Shown here one piece after another: positions 44,224-53,560 of a DNA stretch of 58,622 nucleotides (position 1 is the stretch's first letter; each line of letters opens with the position of its first letter). Made by a program: the position numbers and the translations under genes. Origin of the DNA: Cyclobacteriaceae bacterium (GTDB taxonomy: Bacteria; Bacteroidota; Bacteroidia; Cytophagales; Cyclobacteriaceae); contig PXCO01000369.1 in the NCBI GenBank assembly GCA_003565295.1, positions 1-58,622 on the forward strand. Reading direction: 5' to 3'. The notes beneath the pieces were generated by a model. It was not told where the DNA came from. It made no database searches and saw only the letters and a program-made list of their open reading frames with translations.

Positions 44224-45672
44224 ATGTCCGACCTTTGCCAAAACGTAAATCATTACAACCGCAGGGAATTCTTGACCAAAGCCGGTATGGGGCTAGGTGG
44301 AATTGCCTTAGCTTCCTTAATTAACCCCCTATCTGCTTCTGCCCAAAAGGATCCATTTTCTGGTAGTATGGGGGGCACTCACTTTCCGGCCAAGGCAAAA
44401 AGAGTGATTTATCTCTTTCAAAGTGGCGGCCCTTCCCAATTGGAACTCTTCGATTACAAACCTGAACTCAACAAGCGGAATGGGGAGGAACTCCCGGAAT
44501 CGGTAAGAATGGGGCAGCGGCTCACAGGTATGACCTCAGGACAAAAGTCGATACCCATGGTTGGCTCTTCTTTTGAGTTTAAGCGAAGGGGCGAAACTGG
44601 TATTTATGTTAGCGAGTTGCTTCCCTACCTTTCAGAAATCACCGATGAGATGTGTGTGGTGAAATCCATGTACACAGAGGCCATTAACCACGATCCTGCC
44701 ATCACCTTTTTGCAGACAGGTTTCCAACAGCCGGGGCGGCCCTCCATCGGATCATGGGTAAGTTATGGCCTGGGTAGCGACAATGAAAACCTGCCTGCCT
44801 TTTGCGTGCTGGTATCCAATGGCCGTAAAGGTGCCCAACCTATCTATGCACGACTTTGGGGCAACGGATTTCTCCCTTCTCTTCACCAGGGTGTACAGTT
44901 CAGGGGAGGCAAGGATCCGGTTCTTTACCTCAATGATCCTCCTGGGATAAATGCCAAGGACAGGTCCAGATACCTTGAGCACTTGAAAGAGCTTTACGAA
45001 AGCAGTTTTAAGCAAAGCGGGGATCAAGAGATCCATTCAAAGATCGCCCAATATGAGATGGCTTTCCGCATGCAGAGTTCTGTGCCGGAAACCATGGACA
45101 TTTCCGGGGAACCACAGCACATACTGGATATGTATGGACCTGAGGTGCAGGTTCCGGGATCCTATGCAGCCAATTGTCTACTGGCGAGAAGGCTTGCCGA
45201 GAAAGACGTGAAATTTATACAGCTTTATCACAAAGGCTGGGACCAACATGGCAATCTGCCCAAAGATATCAAAACCATGTGTGAAACCATGGATCAACCC
45301 ACCGCTGCCCTGGTAAGGGATCTAAAGCAAAGGGGGATGCTGGAAGACACCCTGGTCATTTGGGGTGGTGAATTTGGTAGGACAAGCTATTCGCAAGGAA
45401 GGCTCACCAAAGAAAACTACGGGAGAGACCATCACCCAAATTGCTTCACCATGTGGATGGCCGGTGCTGGAGTAAAAAAAGGATTTTCTTACGGACAAAC
45501 AGACGAAGTTGGCTATAACGTCGTTGAAAATCCTGTACACGTACATGATTTTCAGGCTACTCTTTTACATTTAATGGGTGTGGATCACGAAAGACTTACC
45601 TACAGACACCAGGGTAGGCGATTTAGGCTTACCGATGTACATGGAAAAGTAGTGCATCCCATTTTGACTTAA
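44224..45672 (+). CDS. Tat-exported DUF1501 protein (sulfatase-like fold)
   Basis: 482 residues. The signal NRREFLTKAGMGLGGIALASLINP is a twin-arginine leader. The mature domain (KAKRVIYLFQSGGPSQLELFDYKPELNKRNGEELPESV...) is DUF1501, with the conserved LYHKGWDQHGNLPKD, WGGEFGRTSYSQG and HHPNCFTMWMAGAGVKKGFSYGQTDEVGYN. It is related to alkaline phosphatase/sulfatase-fold proteins and always accompanies PSD1/PSCyt genes. The ATG at 44224 is preferred to the TTG at 44218. It is probably co-transcribed with the gene upstream. Confidence 0.92.
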   Translation: MSDLCQNVNHYNRREFLTKAGMGLGGIALASLINPLSASAQKDPFSGSMGGTHFPAKAKRVIYLFQSGGPSQLELFDYKPELNKRNGEELPESVRMGQRLTGMTSGQKSIPMVGSSFEFKRRGETGIYVSELLPYLSEITDEMCVVKSMYTEAINHDPAITFLQTGFQQPGRPSIGSWVSYGLGSDNENLPAFCVLVSNGRKGAQPIYARLWGNGFLPSLHQGVQFRGGKDPVLYLNDPPGINAKDRSRYLEHLKELYESSFKQSGDQEIHSKIAQYEMAFRMQSSVPETMDISGEPQHILDMYGPEVQVPGSYAANCLLARRLAEKDVKFIQLYHKGWDQHGNLPKDIKTMCETMDQPTAALVRDLKQRGMLEDTLVIWGGEFGRTSYSQGRLTKENYGRDHHPNCFTMWMAGAGVKKGFSYGQTDEVGYNVVENPVHVHDFQATLLHLMGVDHERLTYRHQGRRFRLTDVHGKVVHPILT

Positions 45673-45683
45673 ATTTTCGGCAT

Positions 45684-46193
45684 ATGGAAGAATATATACA
45701 GCAGCTCATCGAGGATTTTAGGGAATCCGCTAAAAAATTTCCAGCTCCCGGCCCTTTTTGGGAAAACCATAGTGAAGAGACTTCTGAGGCAGGCATAGAG
45801 GACCTGTCATTTGTCAATCAGTACCTGAATGGCTTGCCCCAAAAACTTTCGGATATATTCGGCATAGAAAAAATCAATCTTCCACCCCTGGAAAAATTGG
45901 AAAAGGGGCAAGCTTCCCTTTTATACACCGAGATGCTTAAATTATGGAAGTCCTATAACTTTTATCCTGATTTCCCTAAAAAATTGCCCCCATACCTACG
46001 GTACAAGTTCCTAAGGGATTATTGGGATACAGAGCAGATTCAGGTGGATAAGGGAGAAATTCACGTGGAATTCTGCCAATACGAACCGGACTTCTGCCCC
46101 TTCCCCTGCAAATATTGCGACTGCAAAGATTTCAAGCCCTATGAGGGGAAGCTGGACGAGCACTGGGACAAGGACGATGATCCCCCATTTTAA
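45684..46193 (+). CDS. Conserved hypothetical protein, acidic, Cys-containing
   Basis: 169 residues, no signal peptide. The N-terminal half is helical (MEEYIQQLIEDFRESAKKFPAPGPFWENH). The C-terminal part has a cysteine cluster, CQYEPDFCPFPCKYCDCKDFKPYEGKLDEHWDKDDDPP, with five cysteines in about 15 residues and a strongly acidic end. A metal-binding role is possible but unproven. It lies 11 bases after the DUF1501 gene on the same strand and may belong to that operon. I do not recognise a named family. Confidence 0.7.
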   Translation: MEEYIQQLIEDFRESAKKFPAPGPFWENHSEETSEAGIEDLSFVNQYLNGLPQKLSDIFGIEKINLPPLEKLEKGQASLLYTEMLKLWKSYNFYPDFPKKLPPYLRYKFLRDYWDTEQIQVDKGEIHVEFCQYEPDFCPFPCKYCDCKDFKPYEGKLDEHWDKDDDPPF

Positions 46194-46444
46194 CCCATTC
46201 TTAACTCAAGAGTATAGGTTTCCCCATTTTAGATTTCTTTTCCCATTCTGTCAATGTGGTTTAGAAATACGGAATGGTACTCCTCCCTTATTTTATTCTA
46301 CATTTCAGTCCTTAAAACTCAGAATAGAGAAGGAAATGATAGAAAAAACTACTTACTCTGGTCGTTTACGAAAAACTCAGTAAACGGATTATGATGAAAA
46401 AATGGCCCTGCATTCCAACAAAGGAATGATGATTGAACCAAAAA
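46194..46444. other. Intergenic stretch with a CGTTTAC/GTAAACG dyad
   Basis: No gene is seen in this gap of about 300 bases before atpC. It contains the inverted pair CGTTTAC (46363-46369) and GTAAACG (46380-46386) separated by 10 bases, the same half-site sequence as in the ssb operator at 22936. Read as RNA it would form a 7-bp stem and may be a terminator for the forward genes. Confidence 0.5.
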
Positions 46445-46461
46445 AGCCCCTATTCGGGGCT
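46445..46461 (-). terminator. Terminator of the atpD-atpC transcript
   Basis: AGCCCC-TATTC-GGGGCT hairpin. On the reverse strand the stem is followed by a T-run (complement of AAAAAA at 46439-46445). It lies 34 bases after the atpC stop, the right place for an intrinsic terminator. Confidence 0.85.
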
Positions 46462-46494
46462 CAATTATGGTGGTTAAAAATTTTTTAATTTATT

Positions 46495-46740
46495 TTAGCG
46501 TATGACCTTTTCTGCAAGTACAATGATGTTGTTTTCCTTTACTTCCACTACACCTCCATCTACCACCAAGACATGCTTCCCGTTGGAATCAGTGTAGGAC
46601 ATTTTGCCCTTGGCCAGGGCAGATATAATGGGTGCATGGTTTTTCAACACCTGAAAAGACCCCTCTGCTCCGGGGAAGGTGGCCTCCGAGACCTCCCCTT
46701 CAAAAACCTTCTTATCGGGGGTGATGATTTCTAATTGCAT
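46495..46740 (-). CDS. atpC: ATP synthase F1 epsilon subunit (short form)
   Basis: 81 residues. MQLEIITPDKKVFEGEVSEATFPGAEGSFQVLKNHAPIISALAKGKMSYTD is the N-terminal beta-sandwich of F1 epsilon; it ends after VVDGGVVEVKENNIIVLAEKV, so the C-terminal regulatory helices of longer epsilon subunits are absent. Short epsilon subunits are usual in Bacteroidota. It follows atpD by 60 bases on the same strand. The rest of the ATP synthase genes are not in this window, in line with the split arrangement seen in many Bacteroidota. Confidence 0.94.
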   Translation of the reverse strand: MQLEIITPDKKVFEGEVSEATFPGAEGSFQVLKNHAPIISALAKGKMSYTDSNGKHVLVVDGGVVEVKENNIIVLAEKVIR

Positions 46741-46800
46741 ATCCCTTGTATATAAAATGAAGGGGCCTGTATTAAAGCAGGCGCCCCAATTTCTTCTTTA

Positions 46801-48312
<1,512 letters not shown>

Positions 48313-48345
48313 TTAAATTGAAAAGGAACTATACTTATGCGGATG

Positions 48346-48375
48346 CAAAATTAGTTAATAATGCTTAAAACCAAA
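48346..48375 (-). promoter_or_regulatory. Promoter of atpD
   Basis: On the reverse strand, TTTG (complement of 48372-48375) is separated by 18 bases from the perfect -7 box TAATTTTG (complement of 48346-48353). This fits the Bacteroidota consensus. The -7 box lies 43 bases upstream of the atpD start codon. Confidence 0.75.
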
Positions 48376-48487
48376 GGATGTTTTAATAATTAATGCACCA
48401 TACCCGGAATTTTTACCAAAGCATACGTTTTCATCCACGTTTTTAAATATAGATTTGGAAAGGTTATTAGGCCCCAATGTATCTCTG

Positions 48488-48964
48488 CTAAAAAACCCTC
48501 CGGGCACGGATAAATCGCCGGGACCAATAGTTAGAAAAGACATTGTCCTCGGTTACCCCCAGACTAGTGGAGGCATGGATGAACTGTACATTTCCACCCG
48601 ATCGCTGGGTCACTATCCCTGCATGGGTCACTTTCCGTCTCCGGTTTCCAGTGGCGAAAAACACCACATCTCCCTTTTTCAACTTTCGCTTAGTCACCTT
48701 TTTGCCAATCTTACTCTGCTCACCCGTGGTCCTGGGCAAGGTCACCCCCACACTTCGGAAGGAAAGGTACACCAGTGCAGAACAATCCATGCCTGAGCGA
48801 TTGACCCCTCCGTAGCGATAAGGTGTGCCGTGAAAGGATTTAGCTGTGTTCACCACTTGTTGTATGTTTTGATTTCGTATTTTCCTGGAGGATGAACAGG
48901 AAGTAAAAAAGATGCTGATTCCTAAAAAGAAAATAAGAATGACAGGAATATGCGGTTTTTTCAT
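48488..48964 (-). CDS. NlpC/P60 (C40) cell-wall peptidase lipoprotein
   Basis: About 158 residues. The lipid signal ends FFTSC (LIFFLGISIFFTSCSSS). The NlpC/P60 domain has the catalytic cysteine in SGMDCSALVYLSF, the histidine in VTHAGIVTQ and the third residue near VQFIHAST. It cleaves peptide bonds of peptidoglycan stems at the outer envelope. I chose the ATG at 48964, since the ORF extends 36 codons further upstream without a plausible leader. It stands alone. Confidence 0.9.
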   Translation of the reverse strand: MKKPHIPVILIFFLGISIFFTSCSSSRKIRNQNIQQVVNTAKSFHGTPYRYGGVNRSGMDCSALVYLSFRSVGVTLPRTTGEQSKIGKKVTKRKLKKGDVVFFATGNRRRKVTHAGIVTQRSGGNVQFIHASTSLGVTEDNVFSNYWSRRFIRARRVF

Positions 48965-49237
48965 AAAACAAATCCATAAAATTTTTCCAATATTAATGAT
49001 GAACGTGAAAAATTCAAAATAGGGTACATCCCTACCTGATTTATTGGTGGGATTTCCCACCCATAAGATCATGGCCAGTAAGGTGTCAAATTCGGCATAT
49101 TCTAAAATATTTTTTATTTTAGTGGCCTAAAAAATATATTGACTTACCGAAATCGGATTTTCGGACACCCGTAATACCTTACAACATAGAATAGCCGTTA
49201 TCAATCAAAAGCAAAAGAAGCATATCAAGGGGATACA

Positions 49238-49483
49238 ATGAGTAAAGAAGATTTCAGAAAACTTTCCTTGCACAAAAAGATAAACAAACTCTATACGGAT
49301 GGCACATTCGTGGTAGGTATACGTTATTATGCCTACAAAGTAAACCTGTACCTGCTCGGAAGGGAATATGTGGAGGTTTTTTATAATCACAAACATGACC
49401 GAATCGATAAAATTGACTTTCTAAACCCAGGTCATACGCGAATGAAATTTTATCTGGATCAGATCAGTTTGGAAGATTTCTAA
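49238..49483 (+). CDS. Conserved small hypothetical protein
   Basis: 81 residues with no signal. The pattern (KKINKLYTDGTFVVGIRYYAYKVNLYLLGREYVEVFYNHKHDRIDKIDFLN) suggests a compact beta-rich protein. I recall similar short proteins in Cytophagales near coaE, but no function. It converges on coaE with a 20-base overlap at the 3' ends. A hairpin, CCGAAA-TCGGAT-TTTCGG, lies about 75 bases upstream, outside the gene. Confidence 0.75.
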   Translation: MSKEDFRKLSLHKKINKLYTDGTFVVGIRYYAYKVNLYLLGREYVEVFYNHKHDRIDKIDFLNPGHTRMKFYLDQISLEDF

Positions 49484-50099
49484 GGTTGCCTTCTTTGGAA
49501 TCCGCTAAAAGCTGCTGGTGAACGGTTAAGATTTGCGGCAATAATAAGGATTCACCACTGTTATCCAATATATAATCAGCTAATTCTTTTTTTCTGCCCT
49601 CGTCCCATTGTTTCTCCACTATGTCCATCACCTGTTGCTCAGTCCTATGAGGGTCCCTTTTCAATACTCTCTGCACCCGGATAAAAAGCGGGGCGGTGAC
49701 CAAGATGGTCTTGTCTAATTCCTTATAAGAGCCGGACTCAAATAGCAAAGCTGCTTCCTTAAGCACGTAAGGAGTGGTCTGTTGCTGAAACCATTCCCTA
49801 AAATCTGCGCCTACCCTTGGGTGAACAATGGCATTGATTTTATCCGTTTGAACGGGATCTGAAAATACTTTGGAAGCGAGAAAGCCCCGGTTAAGGCTTC
49901 CATTCTGATGATAAGCCTCCGCCCCAAATTCGGCACAAATTGCCTGCTTCAATGCCTCATCCTTTGCCATCAACCATTTTGCCCTATCATCCGCATTGTA
50001 GAGTGGAATCCCCAGCACCCTGAAAACCTTGGAAGCAGTGGTCTTTCCGGCGCCAATCCCTCCTGTGACCCCCACTTTATAGGATTTTCCTTTATTCAT
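49464..50099 (-). CDS. coaE: Dephospho-CoA kinase
   Basis: 211 residues. It performs the last step of coenzyme A synthesis (phosphorylation of the 3'-OH). The P-loop GGIGAGKTT is at 13-21 and the lid/CoA region includes PLYNADDRAKWLMAKDEALK and ETEAALLFESGSYKELDKTILVTAPLFIRVQRVLKRDPHRTEQQVMDI. The start overlaps the YbbR-like gene end by 8 bases, making it the last gene of the nusB-to-coaE operon. Confidence 0.95.
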   Translation of the reverse strand: MNKGKSYKVGVTGGIGAGKTTASKVFRVLGIPLYNADDRAKWLMAKDEALKQAICAEFGAEAYHQNGSLNRGFLASKVFSDPVQTDKINAIVHPRVGADFREWFQQQTTPYVLKEAALLFESGSYKELDKTILVTAPLFIRVQRVLKRDPHRTEQQVMDIVEKQWDEGRKKELADYILDNSGESLLLPQILTVHQQLLADSKEGNLRNLPN

Positions 50100-51060
50100 A
50101 AATCAGCTTAAACTTTTCGGGTACAAATGCCTTTGGTTCCAAATACTTTGGGATCACATTGAGCGAAACGCTGACTGTACTATCTTCACGGTTTCTGTTA
50201 TGATAGTTTAACTCCGCTTGCAGGTCCAACTTTTCCAATTCCTCCTCATGTCGTTCATCCACAAGGTAAAAAAACATCACGGAACTGATATCCTCTTGTT
50301 CCACACTCACCCTTGCAGGGAAAAATTTCCTTTGCAGGTTTAGGCGAACACTTCCTTCCTTAAACTCGACCACCTCAAAATCTATCTGCACTGTTTCTTC
50401 CTCCAAACTTAGAAAGTTTCTTTTGTCCCTAGGTATGCTCAGGGGAAGCAGCTTGGAATAATTATTACTTATCCCTTCATCAGGCAGCTCTAAGAGTAGC
50501 TGTCCCTCTAGGGATTGAATGATGGAAATTGGCCCTTTTACGGCCACTGTTTCAGGATCGATTTTTATGGGGGAGGCATACCTGAAGTTACGTTCCAGGG
50601 TGTTTTCAGTAGTGTCCACCATCACTTTGATCTTCCGGCTCACCACTTTGTCTATCTGATAATGGATGGTGTCTTGTACTATATTGACCAACTGTGTAGG
50701 GGCTATCACCTCGGCAAGCTCCCGGCGAATGTCACGGGTCAAAATAAAATCATTGCGGGAGGGATCCTCCAGCTGAATCACGAAAGGCGTCACATTGAAT
50801 TGGAAATATTTTCTGAGCAAATCCCAACCGTTGCCGTTGATCTCAATTTGCACGTAACCTGGCAATTCCTCCACTGCTTGAAATTCCTCCCGGTTGTATT
50901 GTATGTTGATGGGTTGACTCACCACGGTATTGTAATCTTCCTTGTTGAGCGCGTTTAAAACCCAAAAAGTGGTAGCCGTGAATACACACAGGACTACCAC
51001 TTTAATATTGGAGGACTTCTCCGGTTTTAGTTTATTGAAAAACCTTCGGAAATTGCTCAA
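50092..51060 (-). CDS. YbbR-like (CdaR-type) domain protein
   Basis: 322 residues. A single N-terminal membrane segment (VVVLCVFTATTFWVLNAL) anchors it. The rest is a series of YbbR-like beta domains (QPINIQYNREEFQAVEELPGYVQIEINGNG; VRLNLQRKFFPARVSV...). In Firmicutes, the relative CdaR regulates the CdaA diadenylate cyclase; in Bacteroidota, this gene is found in the nusB/yajC cluster and its partner is not established. It lies between yajC and coaE in one operon. Confidence 0.88.
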   Translation of the reverse strand: MSNFRRFFNKLKPEKSSNIKVVVLCVFTATTFWVLNALNKEDYNTVVSQPINIQYNREEFQAVEELPGYVQIEINGNGWDLLRKYFQFNVTPFVIQLEDPSRNDFILTRDIRRELAEVIAPTQLVNIVQDTIHYQIDKVVSRKIKVMVDTTENTLERNFRYASPIKIDPETVAVKGPISIIQSLEGQLLLELPDEGISNNYSKLLPLSIPRDKRNFLSLEEETVQIDFEVVEFKEGSVRLNLQRKFFPARVSVEQEDISSVMFFYLVDERHEEELEKLDLQAELNYHNRNREDSTVSVSLNVIPKYLEPKAFVPEKFKLIYE

Positions 51061-51070
51061 AATCTTAATT

Positions 51071-51388
51071 CTATTTGGTCTCTTTAAATTTCTTGCTGTA
51101 TTCCAAAGATAGGGCGGTTTTCTCTACCTTTATTTTCATTCCCTTTTCCAATTCGAGCATCACTGTGTCTCCTTCCACTGCATATACTTTCCCATGGATA
51201 CCGCCTACCGTCACCACCTGATCTCCTTTCTTAATTTCCTCTATGAACTTATTGGTGTCTTTTTGTTTTTTCTGTTGAGGGCGGATCATGAAAAAATACA
51301 TGATCAAAATGATACTTCCAAAAAGAAACACCTGTCCCATAATGCCAGAACCTGCACCTTCTGCCTGTAGCAATATAAAATTTATCAT
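51071..51388 (-). CDS. yajC: Preprotein translocase subunit YajC
   Basis: 105 residues. One N-terminal membrane segment (GQVFLFGSIILIMYFFMIRPQQKKQKD) carries the YajC signature FMIRPQQKKQKD, then FIEEIKKGDQVVTVGGIHGKVYAVEGDTVMLE. It associates with SecDF and supports Sec export. It is in the operon between DUF1573 and the YbbR-like gene, as in other Bacteroidota. Confidence 0.95.
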   Translation of the reverse strand: MINFILLQAEGAGSGIMGQVFLFGSIILIMYFFMIRPQQKKQKDTNKFIEEIKKGDQVVTVGGIHGKVYAVEGDTVMLELEKGMKIKVEKTALSLEYSKKFKETK

Positions 51389-51393
51389 GCTTT

Positions 51394-51939
51394 TTATTTC
51401 TTAACGGGTCCCTCCACAGGCCTGCTTGCAGACGCTGTCTTTTGGTTTACTGTTCCTTTCAATCTCAAGCGGGTCACATTAGGTGAGGTATTTGCCGTCA
51501 CCGAAACGGTGGGGCTTTGCACACCCGACTTATTGGTGGAGTTAAAGACCACTTTGATCAGCCCTTCCTCCCCTGGTTTCACAGGGGTCTTTGTCCACTC
51601 CGGACTGGTGCATCCACAGGAGGCCTGCACATTTGAGATGACCAGGGGCGCCTGACCGCTGTTTTTGAAAGCGAATACCTTTTCTATCACTTCTCCTTCG
51701 CTGATGGTGCCAAAGTCATATTCGGTGCTTTCAAAATCAAATGCCCCAACGGTGCTGGGGTCAGCAGCCTGCACGCTTTGCGCGTTGGAGGGTGCCACTA
51801 CCTGATTCTGTTCCATCTGAGAGATTTTCTGCTCCAAAGCAGCAATCCGCTCATCCTTCTCGTCTGTTTTTTCGCTACACCCGACGCCCATGGTAAATAC
51901 CAATCCGGCAAGCACAGCAAAACTTAGGTTTTTAATCAT
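51394..51939 (-). CDS. DUF1573 periplasmic lipoprotein
   Basis: 181 residues. The lipobox is VFTMGVGC (Cys about 21), so it is membrane-bound. A coiled-coil segment (IAALEQKISQMEQNQ) precedes the DUF1573 immunoglobulin-like domain (FDFESTEYDFGTISEGEVIEKVFAFKNSGQAPLVISNVQASCGCTSPEWTKTPVKPGEEGLI), which has the conserved CGCT. Function unknown; it is a very common Bacteroidota envelope protein. It lies 5 bases upstream of yajC in the operon. Confidence 0.92.
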   Translation of the reverse strand: MIKNLSFAVLAGLVFTMGVGCSEKTDEKDERIAALEQKISQMEQNQVVAPSNAQSVQAADPSTVGAFDFESTEYDFGTISEGEVIEKVFAFKNSGQAPLVISNVQASCGCTSPEWTKTPVKPGEEGLIKVVFNSTNKSGVQSPTVSVTANTSPNVTRLRLKGTVNQKTASASRPVEGPVKK

Positions 51940-51946
51940 GATACTT

Positions 51947-52252
51947 TCAATTATTATTTTCCTGGTTGATCTGATCTATCAATTTATTTACATCGTTGAG
52001 GAGATTTTCAGCTTTGGTTTTTGCCTCGGAGATGACCTTGTTGCCTTCCGACCTGGCCTCGTTGGCCGGCAAATCCCTGCCATTCATCAACTCTCTTACC
52101 AACTCCTCGAGTTCACTTTTGTATCTGGTAAGCTGATAAGTAAGCTTGTCCCTGGTATTATTTCCGGCATCCGGTGCAAAAAGCACCCCCAATACGGCGC
52201 CTATACCTGCGCCAAACATAAATGCCATTATTGAAGTTCCTTTGTTGTTCAT
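51947..52252 (-). CDS. YtxH domain protein
   Basis: 101 residues. The N-terminal membrane segment (GTSIMAFMFGAGIGAVLGVLFAPDAGNNTRDKL) has the YtxH signature GA-LGLLFAP-GKETR in variant form, and a coiled-coil tail follows. Roles proposed for the family include stress response and membrane association; here it is only known to lie within the nusB-to-coaE operon. Confidence 0.9.
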   Translation of the reverse strand: MNNKGTSIMAFMFGAGIGAVLGVLFAPDAGNNTRDKLTYQLTRYKSELEELVRELMNGRDLPANEARSEGNKVISEAKTKAENLLNDVNKLIDQINQENNN

Positions 52253-52265
52253 GTTGCTGAATTAT

Positions 52266-53444
52266 TTACTTGTTATCTATCAGTCCCCTACCGCTTTTAC
52301 GGATTTTGCCGGAATCGGTTAGCTCCTTGGCCAACACGTCCAGCAGACCGTTCACAAACTGTTTGCTCTTGGGTGTACTGTATGTTTTGGAAATATCTAT
52401 AAACTCATTAATCGTAACTTTTACCGGTATACTGGGAAAATTGACCATTTCGGTTAAAGCCATAGTCAATATGACTTTGTCTGTCAGTGCAATCCGCTCA
52501 ATATCCCAATTTTTCGCCTTATCCGCAATAAGCCCGCTAAACTCATCTCCGGATCGAACAGACAAATTAAAGATATTTTGGAAAAATTCCTTGTCATCCT
52601 CCCAGTTTATCGCCAGCTCAGGTAAAAATCCTTCTATGGGCACTCCATCCCCATCAAGATTTTTAAGCACTTTTAATGCCAAACTTCTTACTACCGGACG
52701 GTTTTCTGCCCAGTTGATGTCCCGCTCCTGAAAAAAGCTCAGCACGGTATCGTTTTTAAACACCACCTTCTTTAGCAGCTTTTGGAGGATATCCATATCT
52801 TCCTCCCAACTTGGAGCAGATATCTTGACATATGCTGCGTAATCCTCATGAGGTCTGACATATTCCCGAAACCACTGCCTGACCTCATCGGCGATTTCCT
52901 CTCGGAACACATGATGCCGGACAAACTCCTGTTCAATTGGGGTTTTTTCCTTAAGGAATTGTAACACCTGGTTTTGTGCCAGATTGGATTCCCCGGCAGC
53001 GCCTGTACCTTGATTCCCAAGTTTCTTTCTTTTGTCCAGCTCCTTAGCCAAATGCTCACCAAACCCGATCAATATGGCAATGGCCAACAAATACAAGGAA
53101 GGTAGGCGCTCGGCCGCACTCACCATATTAGTCCTCAGAAAGTCCAGGTCCTTGTCGTTTTGCTTTTGGTATTGTTCTAATGCCGCCTTTGCAGTGTTTC
53201 GGATTTTCGGAGAATATTCCCCGGCACCCTCACCCTTATCCTCAAGTTGAGCATCAAAGAGCCTCACACATTGCTCTGCCTCCTCCTTTAGCTTGCCTTT
53301 GTCCTGAACCTCCATACTGTTCAAATCGGGCAGAAACTGCGCCCTGATCCAATCGTAGGCCAAGTTAAGGTTGGAAGCCTTACATTGTTGAAAGGCATAT
53401 ACCGTTTGAAAGGCTTTTACTCTAAGGATTCTTCTGTTTAGCAT
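52266..53444 (-). CDS. nusB: Transcription antitermination factor NusB (extended form)
   Basis: 392 residues. The N-terminus is RRILRVKAFQTVYAFQQCKASNLNL and the C-terminal NusB fold occupies the last ~140 residues, ending KVTINEFIDISKTYSTPKSKQFVNGLLDVLAKEL, the family's RNA-binding end. It promotes rRNA antitermination with NusE. It is longer than the ~140-residue E. coli protein because of a helical insertion (about 60-245), a form common in Bacteroidota. It is the first gene of a six-gene operon, with a -7 box upstream. Confidence 0.92.
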   Translation of the reverse strand: MLNRRILRVKAFQTVYAFQQCKASNLNLAYDWIRAQFLPDLNSMEVQDKGKLKEEAEQCVRLFDAQLEDKGEGAGEYSPKIRNTAKAALEQYQKQNDKDLDFLRTNMVSAAERLPSLYLLAIAILIGFGEHLAKELDKRKKLGNQGTGAAGESNLAQNQVLQFLKEKTPIEQEFVRHHVFREEIADEVRQWFREYVRPHEDYAAYVKISAPSWEEDMDILQKLLKKVVFKNDTVLSFFQERDINWAENRPVVRSLALKVLKNLDGDGVPIEGFLPELAINWEDDKEFFQNIFNLSVRSGDEFSGLIADKAKNWDIERIALTDKVILTMALTEMVNFPSIPVKVTINEFIDISKTYSTPKSKQFVNGLLDVLAKELTDSGKIRKSGRGLIDNK

Positions 53445-53463
53445 TATCTGAAATTAAAGAACG

Positions 53464-53471
53464 CAAAGTTA
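53464..53471 (-). promoter_or_regulatory. -7 box of the nusB operon promoter
   Basis: Reverse strand TAACTTTG (complement of CAAAGTTA) is a perfect match to TAnnTTTG, 20 bases upstream of the nusB start. I find no clear -33 element at the usual spacing, so the call rests on the -7 box only. Confidence 0.5.
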
Positions 53472-53560
53472 AGGTTATCCGCATGGAAAGGGAAAGAAAA
53501 AGACAAATCTTTCGCCAACCCCATTTCAACGGACTATTCCCTATATTATTAAACTAGGCA

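Noticed and set aside
49146-49164. Hairpin CCGAAA-TCGGAT-TTTCGG as a terminator
   Set aside because: No T-tract and no gene ending just before it; it may be a weak operator or chance.
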